A stretch of 64,000 nucleotides of DNA, from positions 35,062 to 99,061 of the forward strand of contig JAEHCK010000001.1 of the NCBI GenBank assembly GCA_020696345.1, given 5' to 3'. The position numbers and the translations under genes were made by a program. This DNA comes from Thermoplasmata archaeon. GTDB taxonomy: Archaea > Thermoplasmatota > Penumbrarchaeia > JAEHCK01. The notes below the pieces were generated by a model. The model saw nothing but the letters and a program-made list of their open reading frames with translations, had not been told where the DNA came from and did not search any database. The stretch's first letter is position 1. Each line of letters starts with the position of its first letter. Of the stretch, positions 1 through 8,200 are shown one piece after another.

Positions 1-509
1 GGTGAGCCGGCGGCAAATCTAACACTAGTGGGGTTATATATCCAATAATTTGTAGTTGTTCCTGAACCTGTGGCATTCGCATCCAGACAGTATAGATCTC
101 CATTACTTGCGGAAAAATATACACGGCCGTTGTGCACTAATGGACTTCCATAAAGATTCCCAGCATTATATGACCATTGTAAACCGCCCGTCATATTATA
201 ACACCTAGTGGCGCCATTTGTACAAAGATAGATCTGGTCGTACATGACTACCGGCGAACCCCAATATGCGGCTGTGGCCGCACTCCAAAGTTCATAAAAA
301 TAACTCGGACCGGTTCCAGTTGTATTGCCCGTTCTTGCCGGGCCGCCACGAAACCCGGGCCATTGGTCGTTTGGTAGACCCGCGATCGGAATGTGGTCCG
401 ATCCACGCGATGGACCAGTATCTTCCGAAATAATGTTCGTTGGCCAAAGGGTTACACATAAGATCGAAATTACGATCATCCAGCAAACAATTATTCTAAT
501 TTTTATCAT
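1..509 (-). CDS. Secreted PQQ-type beta-propeller protein, C-terminus cut by window edge
   Basis: The frame is open from an ATG at 509 down to base 1, giving 169 codons without a stop, so the C-terminus lies outside the window. The first ~26 residues form a hydrophobic signal segment (MIKIRIIVCWMIVISILC). After it comes WPGFRGGPARTGNT, the opening motif typical of pyrroloquinoline-quinone-like (PQQ_2) propellers, which is W-x-x-F-R-x-x-x-x-x-T-G. Repeated blade signatures of the type GSPVV..IYL and GSPLV..VYF..GDLYCLDAN follow. These resemble the outer-membrane/exported WD40-like PQQ repeat family. PQQ or metal binding cannot be judged from a fragment. The likely role is an extracytoplasmic scaffold or sensor. 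No ribosome binding site is obvious and the start is simply the first Met of the signal peptide. Confidence 0.75.
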   Translation of the reverse strand, partial: MIKIRIIVCWMIVISILCVTLWPTNIISEDTGPSRGSDHIPIAGLPNDQWPGFRGGPARTGNTTGTGPSYFYELWSAATAAYWGSPVVMYDQIYLCTNGATRCYNMTGGLQWSYNAGNLYGSPLVHNGRVYFSASNGDLYCLDANATGSGTTTNYWIYNPTSVRFAAGS

Positions 510-885
510 AATATCCCCTTAAAAAACATCTTATCATACTATTTAACCATTGTTCAAACATGTGCTGACATGTACTGACAGAAGCAATGCGTTTTGGAAA
601 AGTAAAAATGTAAAAGTCAAATTTTAAACCTCAACAATTTTTCATAAAAAAATTGTCTGGAACTAAGAATTCTTAAAAATGCATTACAATTAATTCAGAA
701 TTCTTACCCAGTCAAAAGTAGGAGTTAATTGTTAAGATGTTGTACGTGGCGCTTCATTATTAGGATGTTCTATTTTATAATTTATTATTAGGATGTTTGA
801 TTTATTTACGTTAAATCATTTATGCATCCTGCAATCTCAGCGACATATACAACATCCTGTCATTTAGACATGAATTAAGATGAGT
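510..885. repeat. Gene-free gap with two dispersed repeats
   Basis: No coding frame is convincing here. Positions ~624-720 are a copy of an AT-rich repeat also found at 4081-4184 and, more diverged, at 22181-22295. It contains two AGAATTCTTA words and ends in TTACCCAGTCAAAAGT. Positions ~724-870 are a second element with the word ATTATTAGGATGTT repeated about every 30 bases. This is the reverse complement of the element at 15888-16068. Confidence 0.7.
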
Positions 886-1557
886 TCATGCTTCATGCTT
901 TTCCAAAATGTGTTCCACAAACGGCGTCAAATAGTAGACCGTGTCATGACCACGTTTTCGCGAATACACGCATAATTTGAAATAATCTATACCACTGGCA
1001 TCCAGTTTATCGATGATATCTTTGGTAAGTATACCCTCTTCTTCTTTTATCGATCTGAACAGGCTGATCTTGTTGTTAACATAATCTATAAGATTTTCTG
1101 ATCTTTTCGTGGAATGACAATATGTATTATATGAGCCCTGGTCCAAATCGATCAGTTCAAAGTATTTCAAAACCTTCAAACATCTTAATGTGTAATTTCT
1201 TGAAACCCCTAACTTTTTGTATAGTGCACCTATATGGATGCCCTTCCCGTTATTATTCAAGATCGTTTCGAGCATTTTCGACCGTATTTCGTTTTCCAAT
1301 GGGTGGCCGATAGACGTGTGTTTTGGTATTCCGGAATCCGGATAATAATACAATTGATGGGTATATCTCTTGGAATACACGAGCCTCTTCTTTTCCAAGA
1401 TGTCTAGATGATGTCTGAGACTGTGATTTTTCCTGCCAGTCATCTTTGACAGATCCACTATGCGTATACCCGTTTTTTTATGGCTTAAAATAATATTCAA
1501 TAATAGATATCTGATCTCATGTTTTAATGGGTCTTTGACCTTTTCTCCCAAGACCAT
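886..1557 (-). CDS. Tandem winged-helix transcriptional regulator
   Basis: This is a 223-residue cytoplasmic protein with two winged-helix (ArsR/MarR-like) domains, a common euryarchaeal arrangement. The first spans ~10-72 (IRIVDLSKMTGRKNHSLRHH, then a wing ending in YTHQLYYYP). The second spans ~85-150 (IHIGALYKKLGVSRNYTLRC). A third region at ~165-223 ends in a short beta hairpin, HDTVYYLTPF, that may be a partial third wing. No ligand-binding domain is evident. The ATG at 1557 is preceded by AAAGGAG with 7-nt spacing, which fixes the start. It lies 114 nt downstream of the cupin gene on the same strand, so they may be co-transcribed. Targets are unknown. A paralogous architecture, but membrane-tethered, occurs at 43566-44828. 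Confidence 0.8.
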   Translation of the reverse strand: MVLGEKVKDPLKHEIRYLLLNIILSHKKTGIRIVDLSKMTGRKNHSLRHHLDILEKKRLVYSKRYTHQLYYYPDSGIPKHTSIGHPLENEIRSKMLETILNNNGKGIHIGALYKKLGVSRNYTLRCLKVLKYFELIDLDQGSYNTYCHSTKRSENLIDYVNNKISLFRSIKEEEGILTKDIIDKLDASGIDYFKLCVYSRKRGHDTVYYLTPFVEHILEKHEA

Positions 1558-1671
1558 GATAAAACTCCTTTAGAAAGTTAAAATATCATATAATGATACG
1601 ATAAATTTGGAATTGTTGCCTAATCCATTAATTAATAGAAAATAATAGTATAAATAATTATTGGAACTTGA

Positions 1672-2022
1672 TTATTGATCTTTCTTCAAATACGGGATCA
1701 AACACAAAAATTTCACTGTGCTTTTCCCCGTATTTTTGAAGTTATGCCACTCCCAAGGTTCGATAAAGAATACATCACCGGCCTTAAATTCAATTTCACC
1801 ACCCTCCTTCATTGCCTTCCCCGAACCCTCCAGCACGAACATCTCGTGCTCCCATTCGTGTTGATGCCACGGAGTATACCCCCCCGGGCCAACCTCGAAC
1901 AAACGCATGGCAAAGTTCTTCGCACCATCCTTATCTGAGATGAGCCATCTGATGGTCACATCCTTTATCCCGTCCACCTTGGGCAGTTCGACCGCCACAT
2001 CTTCATAGTTTTTGTATTTCAT
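1672..2022 (-). CDS. Small single-domain cupin
   Basis: This 116-residue protein is one cupin barrel. Motif 1 is GYTPWHQHEWEHE (HxH...E metal ligands, ~50-62), and motif 2 is GDVFFIEPWEWHN (~82-94), which supplies the third His. Metal binding is therefore likely to be intact. Stand-alone cupins of this size include mannose-6-phosphate-isomerase-like and dioxygenase-like proteins as well as ligand sensors, so the substrate cannot be assigned. The start is supported by GGGGGCGATC just upstream of the ATG. The neighbour downstream on the same strand is the tandem winged-helix regulator. There is no signal peptide, so it is cytoplasmic. Confidence 0.8.
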   Translation of the reverse strand: MKYKNYEDVAVELPKVDGIKDVTIRWLISDKDGAKNFAMRLFEVGPGGYTPWHQHEWEHEMFVLEGSGKAMKEGGEIEFKAGDVFFIEPWEWHNFKNTGKSTVKFLCLIPYLKKDQ

Positions 2023-2094
2023 AATGATCGCCCCCTAATAATTTTCAGTATTATATAATTCTTACTTATCTCTATTTTTCGCACAATGGAAATA

Positions 2095-2374
2095 GAATTA
2101 ATTATTAAATAATTAGGGATTTGGGATGTGGGTTGTGGGGGGTGGGTTGATATTTTAACGATAATACCCGAATCCCACAAGCGAGTTAAATCATTATCGA
2201 TTTAAAGCGTGCGAATCCCGAATCCCGGTGATACTTGAATTAATTATTAAATACTTAGGGATTTGGGAAGTGGGTTGTGGGAGGTGGGTTGATATTTTAA
2301 CGATAAGACCCGAATCCCACAAGCGAGTTAAATCATTATCGATTTAAAGTGTGCGAATCCCGAATCCCGGTGAT
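2095..2374. repeat. 142-bp tandem direct duplication with G-quadruplex motifs
   Basis: Two near-identical copies, 2095-2236 and 2237-2374 (period 142), lie between the divergently transcribed cupin and Lpd genes. Each starts GAATTAATTATTAAAT. Each then carries five G-tracts with 1-4-nt loops (2116-2146 and 2258-2288), which fits an intramolecular G-quadruplex. Next comes an imperfect inverted repeat (TTTAACGATAA / TTATCGATTTAAA) and C-rich ends (CGAATCCCGAATCCCGG). Confidence 0.85.
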
Positions 2375-2598
2375 GAATGACGTTGACAATTTGTTGATAA
2401 TCACCAAGCGTCCACATCTCGCATCCCATTCATTCACCATTTTTTTATCCTACGAAAATTGGGAGAAGAACCATTTTAATAAACTATTTAAATCAGCGCA
2501 ATATATGGTAATTACCCTGAGAATCCAACTTTTGATCGAAGTAATGGATGAGGAACTCAATCAATTATCATAATTTTAAATTTATATGGGTGATCTAA

Positions 2599-4035
2599 AT
2601 GGAAGAATATGATTACATTGCTATCGGAACCGGTTCGGTTATGTCAATTGTCGATGCAATAATTCAAAATGACCCAAAGGTAAAGATCGCAGTGATCGAT
2701 AAAGACGAACCCGGCGGGATCTGTTTAACTCGTGGTTGTATACCCACGAAGATCCTATTATACCCTGCGGAAGTTGTAAGGATTATTGAGTCTGCAAAAA
2801 ATTTCGGCATCAATATTGAAATAAAAAAAATCGATTTTGTCCGGGTCATGGACCGTATGCGGGCACTCATATACCGCGATATCAATGGTATCCGTCACGG
2901 CCTTTTGAATTCACCAAATATAGATTACTATCGTTATGTTGGTGAGTTCATCAAACCGTATACGATGCGCGTGGGAGATGAAACCATAACCGGCAAAAAG
3001 ATCTTGATCTGTTCAGGCTCCAAGCCAAAGATACCACAGATTAAGGGTTTAAGAGATATTGGGTTTTTCACCAGCGATACTATATTAAAACTATATAGCG
3101 CCCCGGGCAATCTGACAATTCTGGGTGGTGGATATATCGCCGCCGAATACGGCCATTTCTTTTCTGCCATGGGCACGAAAGTTACCATAATAGGGAGAAA
3201 CCCTTACTTCTTACCCCAGGAGGAGCCGGAGATCTCTGCACTGGCCAATAGAGAATTATCAAAACATATGAAGATCATCCTAAACCATGAGGTAATTGAG
3301 GTTAAGAAATCGTTCAGGGGTAAGAAAAAGATCATTGCACGCAACAGGAGCACGCGGAAGAAAATTGCTATATCGGCAGATAACATGCTTGTTGCAACCG
3401 GTAGGGCGTCAAACTCGGATATATTACATCCCGAGAAAGCCGGTATAAAAACCGATGAGAACGGCTGGATCGTTGTAAACAACCATCTCGAGACATCACA
3501 ACCCAATGTATGGGCGCTCGGAGATGCCATTGGAACTCATTTGTTCAAACATGTGGCAAATCATGAAGCGCTTATAGTTTACTACAATGCTATTTTAAAG
3601 AGAAAAGTATCGGTGGACTATCATGCAGTACCGAATGCAGTATTTACGCACCCGGAGATCGCCAGTGTTGGCATGAAAGAAAAAGAGGCGATTTCGGCAT
3701 ACAGTGAGAGTAAGATCCAGATCGGGTTCCAAAGGTACCAAGATACTGCGAAAGGCGAGGCAATGGGTGTGCAGGACTTTTTTGTAAAGGTCATAGTTGA
3801 AAAAGGAACAGATAAAATACTTGGTGCACACATCATTGGCCCACATGCTTCTATTCTGATCCAGGAGATCATTAACCTGATGTACACGAAGGATCAAAGC
3901 ATGGCGCCGATCCGTGACGGGATGCACATTCATCCTGCACTTAGTGAAGTTGTCGAGCGCGCGTTTGGCTCGTTAATACCGGCAAAACATTATCATCATA
4001 TGCTGGAAGACCATTATAAATTGCCTATAAAATAA
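2599..4035 (+). CDS. lpdA: Dihydrolipoamide dehydrogenase family flavoprotein
   Basis: This is a 478-residue class I pyridine-nucleotide disulfide oxidoreductase. It has a redox Cys pair C42/C47 in GGICLTRGCIPTK, an NAD-binding motif ILGGGYIAAEYG near residue 175, a second FAD motif VWALGDAIG near 310, and a dimerisation domain ending in HIHPALSE (H443, H445, E450), the Lpd active-site base motif. The N-terminal FAD motif is GTGSVMS rather than GxGxGG, a variant I associate with an archaeal Lpd subgroup. The expected reaction is NAD+-dependent reoxidation of dihydrolipoyl groups. The lipoyl acceptor at 31757 and the lipoylation genes beside it are the natural partners, although they lie 28 kb away. 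A mercuric-reductase-like or other disulfide substrate cannot be excluded. GGGTGATCTAA precedes the ATG. Confidence 0.85.
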   Translation: MEEYDYIAIGTGSVMSIVDAIIQNDPKVKIAVIDKDEPGGICLTRGCIPTKILLYPAEVVRIIESAKNFGINIEIKKIDFVRVMDRMRALIYRDINGIRHGLLNSPNIDYYRYVGEFIKPYTMRVGDETITGKKILICSGSKPKIPQIKGLRDIGFFTSDTILKLYSAPGNLTILGGGYIAAEYGHFFSAMGTKVTIIGRNPYFLPQEEPEISALANRELSKHMKIILNHEVIEVKKSFRGKKKIIARNRSTRKKIAISADNMLVATGRASNSDILHPEKAGIKTDENGWIVVNNHLETSQPNVWALGDAIGTHLFKHVANHEALIVYYNAILKRKVSVDYHAVPNAVFTHPEIASVGMKEKEAISAYSESKIQIGFQRYQDTAKGEAMGVQDFFVKVIVEKGTDKILGAHIIGPHASILIQEIINLMYTKDQSMAPIRDGMHIHPALSEVVERAFGSLIPAKHYHHMLEDHYKLPIK

Positions 4036-4076
4036 AAAAATGTTTCGCAAAAAGAATAATGATTAATACATTTTTT
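4036..4076. terminator. 3'-end hairpin repeat after lpdA
   Basis: The arms AAAAAATG (ending 4042) and CATTTTTT (4069-4076) enclose a 26-nt loop, immediately after the Lpd stop codon. The same element (ATGYTTCGCAAAAAGAATAA inside) recurs inverted at 22321-22365, and shorter versions occur at 5060 and 35580. It may act as a terminator or may be a mobile short repeat that targets gene ends. Confidence 0.5.
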
Positions 4077-4080
4077 AAAG

Positions 4081-4184
4081 TTAAATCTTAAACCACAACA
4101 ATTTTTTATAAAAAAATTGTCTGTAACTAAGAATTCTTAAAAAATGCATTACAAATAACTCAGAATTCTTACCCAGTCAAAAGT
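4081..4184. repeat. AT-rich dispersed repeat, copy 2
   Basis: This matches 624-720 closely: CAACAATTTTT, then ATAAAAAAATTGTCTG, AACTAAGAATTCTTAA, ATGCATTACAA and ACCCAGTCAAAAGT in the same order. It is followed by AAAAGTTCTGATCACTTTT, a short palindrome also present near 22275. Confidence 0.8.
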
Positions 4185-4290
4185 TCTGATCACTTTTGAC
4201 GTTTACATTTTGCCTTTTAACTTTCCCATTGGGTTAATATAGGTGAGAGGGTAAATGAGATCTTATATCTTTAGGAAAGTGGGAAGAGGA

Positions 4291-4381
4291 CGGAAACTTT
4301 TTGGCTGTTACCTGCGCTGACTAACCCTTCCCAAAAAGTTTTACGGTCATCCCAAAACTCAGGGTTAGTCTGCTCGGTAAC
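4291..4381. repeat. Structured repeat element, copy 1 (possible pseudoknot)
   Basis: Four segments can pair in crossing order: AACTTTTTGG (4295-4304), GACTAACCC (4319-4327), CCAAAAAGTT (4331-4340) and GGGTTAGTC (4362-4370). An extra outer stem, GTTACC/GGTAAC, is present only in this copy. The second copy at 35674-35760 keeps both main pairings and shows two compensatory base changes in the 9-bp stem. The rest of 4185-4761 holds no gene and is AT-rich with C/T-rich simple sequence. Confidence 0.65.
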
Positions 4382-4761
4382 CGTTCATTTCTGATCTTTG
4401 GTCTTATCGATAATATCCCGACCCTCTTTCCTCTGCCCACCTCCCTCTTTCCTTTCTCCTCTCACCTCAAACGATTGTTTTTAGAGAAAAGTCGTAGTGT
4501 ACTCTTACCTGGGTTAGAATTCCATATTTTTCATTGAATTTTTTTTGGAATTCTAAGTTTCATCAATTTTATTCAAAAATTGTTTCGAGCAAAAAATTCT
4601 TTTAATTGGAATGTTAGTAGATATAGAATTTTTACCCCTCGAACAAAAAAAAGAATCCAACAATGATTTTGCTTATTTTTGTGAAGCACACCTAATTCAC
4701 CATCCACCATTCACAATTTTCCGTTCACCATTCTCCATCCATAATTCATTAAATTTTTCAA

Positions 4762-4989
4762 CTAACACAAACACGAACTGTGTTTAATTGCATTCACTGG
4801 GCAAATATCGATGCACGAACAACATTCTGTACAATTATCTATGGTAAGACAGATCGCTTTTTCATTTACTATTTCAAATACGTCAGTAGGGCAAACATCT
4901 ATACATTTACCATCACCCGTGCATTTATTATGATCGATCTCTATGGTTAGGTTTAACAGTTCACTTTTCCATATTTTCTTACTCATCAT
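4762..4989 (-). CDS. Two-cluster 4Fe-4S ferredoxin
   Basis: A 75-residue ferredoxin with two binding sites. The first is CTGDGKCIDVCP (C-x5-C-x3-C-P, spacing slightly unusual because the first CxxC is replaced by C-x-G-D-G-K-C). The second is CTECCSCIDICP (CxxCxxCxxxCP). This pattern fits 7Fe/8Fe ferredoxins in which the first site can hold a 3Fe-4S or 4Fe-4S cluster. It is a soluble cytoplasmic electron carrier. Two adjacent ATG codons make the start ambiguous by one residue. It is a single gene whose nearest neighbours are on the other strand, so the redox partner is unknown. The hydroxyacid dehydrogenase, the formate dehydrogenase and the radical SAM enzymes in this window are candidates. 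Confidence 0.85.
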   Translation of the reverse strand: MMSKKIWKSELLNLTIEIDHNKCTGDGKCIDVCPTDVFEIVNEKAICLTIDNCTECCSCIDICPVNAIKHSSCLC

Positions 4990-5216
4990 AAAACCAGATC
5001 TTTGACCATCGCCAGGTTATTTTTAATGATTTTCAAATGCTATCAACCATTAATTGTCAAATAAAAAAATGTTTCGCAATTGACAATATAATAAACAAAA
5101 TTTATATATACCCACGAATCTCTGTTCTTGATCCGAGGTCCAACCATGGATCTAGGCATTCAAGATGAACAAATATCACACCGAGGTATCTTGGGATTAT
5201 TATAGGATAAGATATA

Positions 5217-8200
5217 ATGCGAAAAATACCATCAAAGAAACAATCCATAATTTCGATAATGGTAATACTGATCTTGATCGGGTCGATCTTTTTAATGTTC
5301 GTAATAGTACGAAGTGATGACGAGGTCCGGGAGATATCAATCTCGGAAGTACTCGACCTAACCTCGACTCGGAATAATATTGATGACATCGTGATCGCAT
5401 CTGATGAAAGCCCTACATTGGCATTGATATCGACGCCTGCAGCATGTTGGTATCATATCGGCGGTTTCGAGGAAAACTCAGGTACTGATACTGAGGGGTC
5501 GGATAACACACAGTATGGTCTAAAACCACTATTGATCGCCAATCATGGCGCTTTGGATTCGATACAATATAAATTTATTGAGAAGTCCGGTTTTGATTCA
5601 TCGATGATAATTGGTGATGTGGATCATTCCAAGGGAAGTGTAAATTTTCAGGAGACGGGTACACCGGCAGAGATATCATTGGCAGTGGCTAAATATGTAT
5701 ACATGGATGCTGCGGGAGCGCTTATTATAGAAGATTGCGAGGAAGGTTACGAGCTTGGCGTTAGTGCCACACCAATTGCCAGTTACCTTAATGTTCCGGT
5801 AATAATTGTAGATTCGGATACGAGTTTTAGCAATTTACGATCGAAGTTAAGATCTTTGGACATAAAATATACAATAATTTTAGGGGACCGGGCCAAGTCT
5901 ATTGCGCGTAAATTAAATTTCGATTGCATATTATTGGAAAGCCATTCTGAGATCAATGAGAATGTGCTGGAAGTTGTCCAACATCGGTTTAATGAGATCA
6001 ATTATATTACCATGACAAACCCGTCTGATGTTATTCCGCCTCGAGTGATCGAGATAGACCATCAAACCTACGAAACAAAGGTTAATAATGTAAAAATAGA
6101 AACCGCAAATGTGGAGAAGGATATCATAGGCACATCGACCCACACGTTTGATATCTCGGTACCTGACGGGATCAATCGAATACAGATCTTTATCAATTTT
6201 ACAAAGGTCGAATCAACCCCCCTCGACCCGTTCAAAAATGCGGTGGAGATCGAACCGGTCATTTTTGCATCTCTGTTTGACCCAAATGGTAACATAGCAG
6301 GGTATGCACCAAGTTTCAGCTACGATGTAGGCAAGGACTATATCGAAACCCAGGTGTTCAATTGCTCGGGCAATTATAATTTATTGGTTGAAGTCTATTA
6401 CGGCACCAGGGGTTTTTCCACCTATGCCGGCACACAACTTGGGGTTTCAAAGATCGAAGCAACGTTCGAAGTGTCTGCGGTTATATCGACACTTTCGGAG
6501 GCACATCTACCCATGAACCCAAAACTATCTTTAATGGCGCCGTACGTATCGGCAGCCCATGGCGGGATCGTACTGGCAGATCCGAACTTCGAACTTACCT
6601 CGGATAGTTATGCCCGAGCCGCGAAGGGTTATTGCACCGGGCCTTGGTATGAAACCGGACTTCATGAGGCGGTAAATGATCGGGTTCGATATGTAGTGGA
6701 AATGCTGAACCAAACCATCGAATCCCTAAATACCTTCGATCTGTACGACGGTTATCTTGACGGCCCGGCATGGCTGGCCATATTAGCAGGCCCAAATATG
6801 ATCCCACAATACTACGAACCTAAAGATCCAAGTTGGGTCGAGGATCCGGTATATGGTACTGGTTGGGTAACCGACCTGAAATATTCCTTGGACTTGCAGC
6901 TCTCAACCGCGCGGCTAATGGCTCAAGATGTGGGAGATGTATCCACACTGGTGGCTCGCACACTCTTCTATGAGCAATACGTTCAAGGCCATACCGAGAT
7001 GATCAAACAAGAATACGGGGCCAGCGAAGAATGGGGAACGAATTTCCACTTCTTGGCGGGGGAGATGGGCGGTAGGACAGGTTGGTTCTTCTGGCAGCGT
7101 GATTTTGCACCCGAGATCGAAGACCATGGTTTCAATACGGAACAATATTACCAAAATCATGAAAACGACCGGCAAACCATGGTTCTTGCAGGCGCTTATG
7201 AGCGCGCTAATTATTTTGATCTGATGATGCATGGAAATTGGTACTGGTATGTAACCGAGCTTAATGGGTTGGATTCATATAGTACCAGCGTGAAAGTTAG
7301 CGATATAATCAAAGCCGAAGATGATTGGGAATTGGGTCCGTCAACCATCGTTACGGGCTCATGCATTATGGGCCGGATCGACGGCATCCCGCCACGGCAA
7401 TCGTTGACCTTTGCATTTATTCATGCAGGTGTAAATGCATTCTACAGTGCATCACGGTCAACTGGCAGCGAGGCAAAAGCGGGGACGATCGAACGCAGTT
7501 TGTTGTATGATGATATTAGCGTTGGCGAGGCATTGCGTTTGGATAAAACCGTGAACTTTGAACCAGCCGCATTCTTTGTGAGAAATTTATTTGCTGACCC
7601 GGCCTTCAACCCCTACGAGCCGGAGAACGGATTTTCGGACCAGGGTCGACCCAAACTAACAGGAGAAATAGAAGAAGTAGATGGATCGCAAAGTGAAACG
7701 TCGTCTTCGTCTACCGAAGGTAACAGCGCATCCAGGGGCACTATTATACAAACCGAAACCGATCTTGACTCCTATTTTACACAATATCATACATACGAAA
7801 CCATGATGAATGAATTAAATGATATGGCGGAAAATCATTCAAATATCGTTTCTTTATTCTCTCTGGATACCACCTATGAGGGTAGGGAGATCTGGACCGT
7901 AAAGGTCTCGGATAACCCGCTGGAGTATGAGAATGAGCCCGAGATACTATTTACCGGCGCACATCATGGTCGAGAATGGCCATCCTACGAGGTGCCGCTT
8001 TATTTATTAAGATATTTAGTTGAGAATTATGGTCAGCCCCCCACCGATAATGATGATGACGGCTTAATTAATGAGGACCCCTTTGACGGGTTGGATAATG
8101 ACGGTGATGGCTTAGTTGATGAAGATGAAGAAGAAGCCAGGATCACATGGTTGGTTGACAATAGACAGATCTGGTTTATACCCATGGTCAATCCTGACGG

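Noticed and set aside
2349..2573. 74-residue plus-strand open frame before lpdA
   Set aside because: It begins inside the 142-bp duplication, has no ribosome binding site and no recognisable protein features.
5102..5389. Minus-strand open frame ahead of the protease
   Set aside because: It is antisense to the protease N-terminus, and codon patterning and motifs favour the plus-strand gene.
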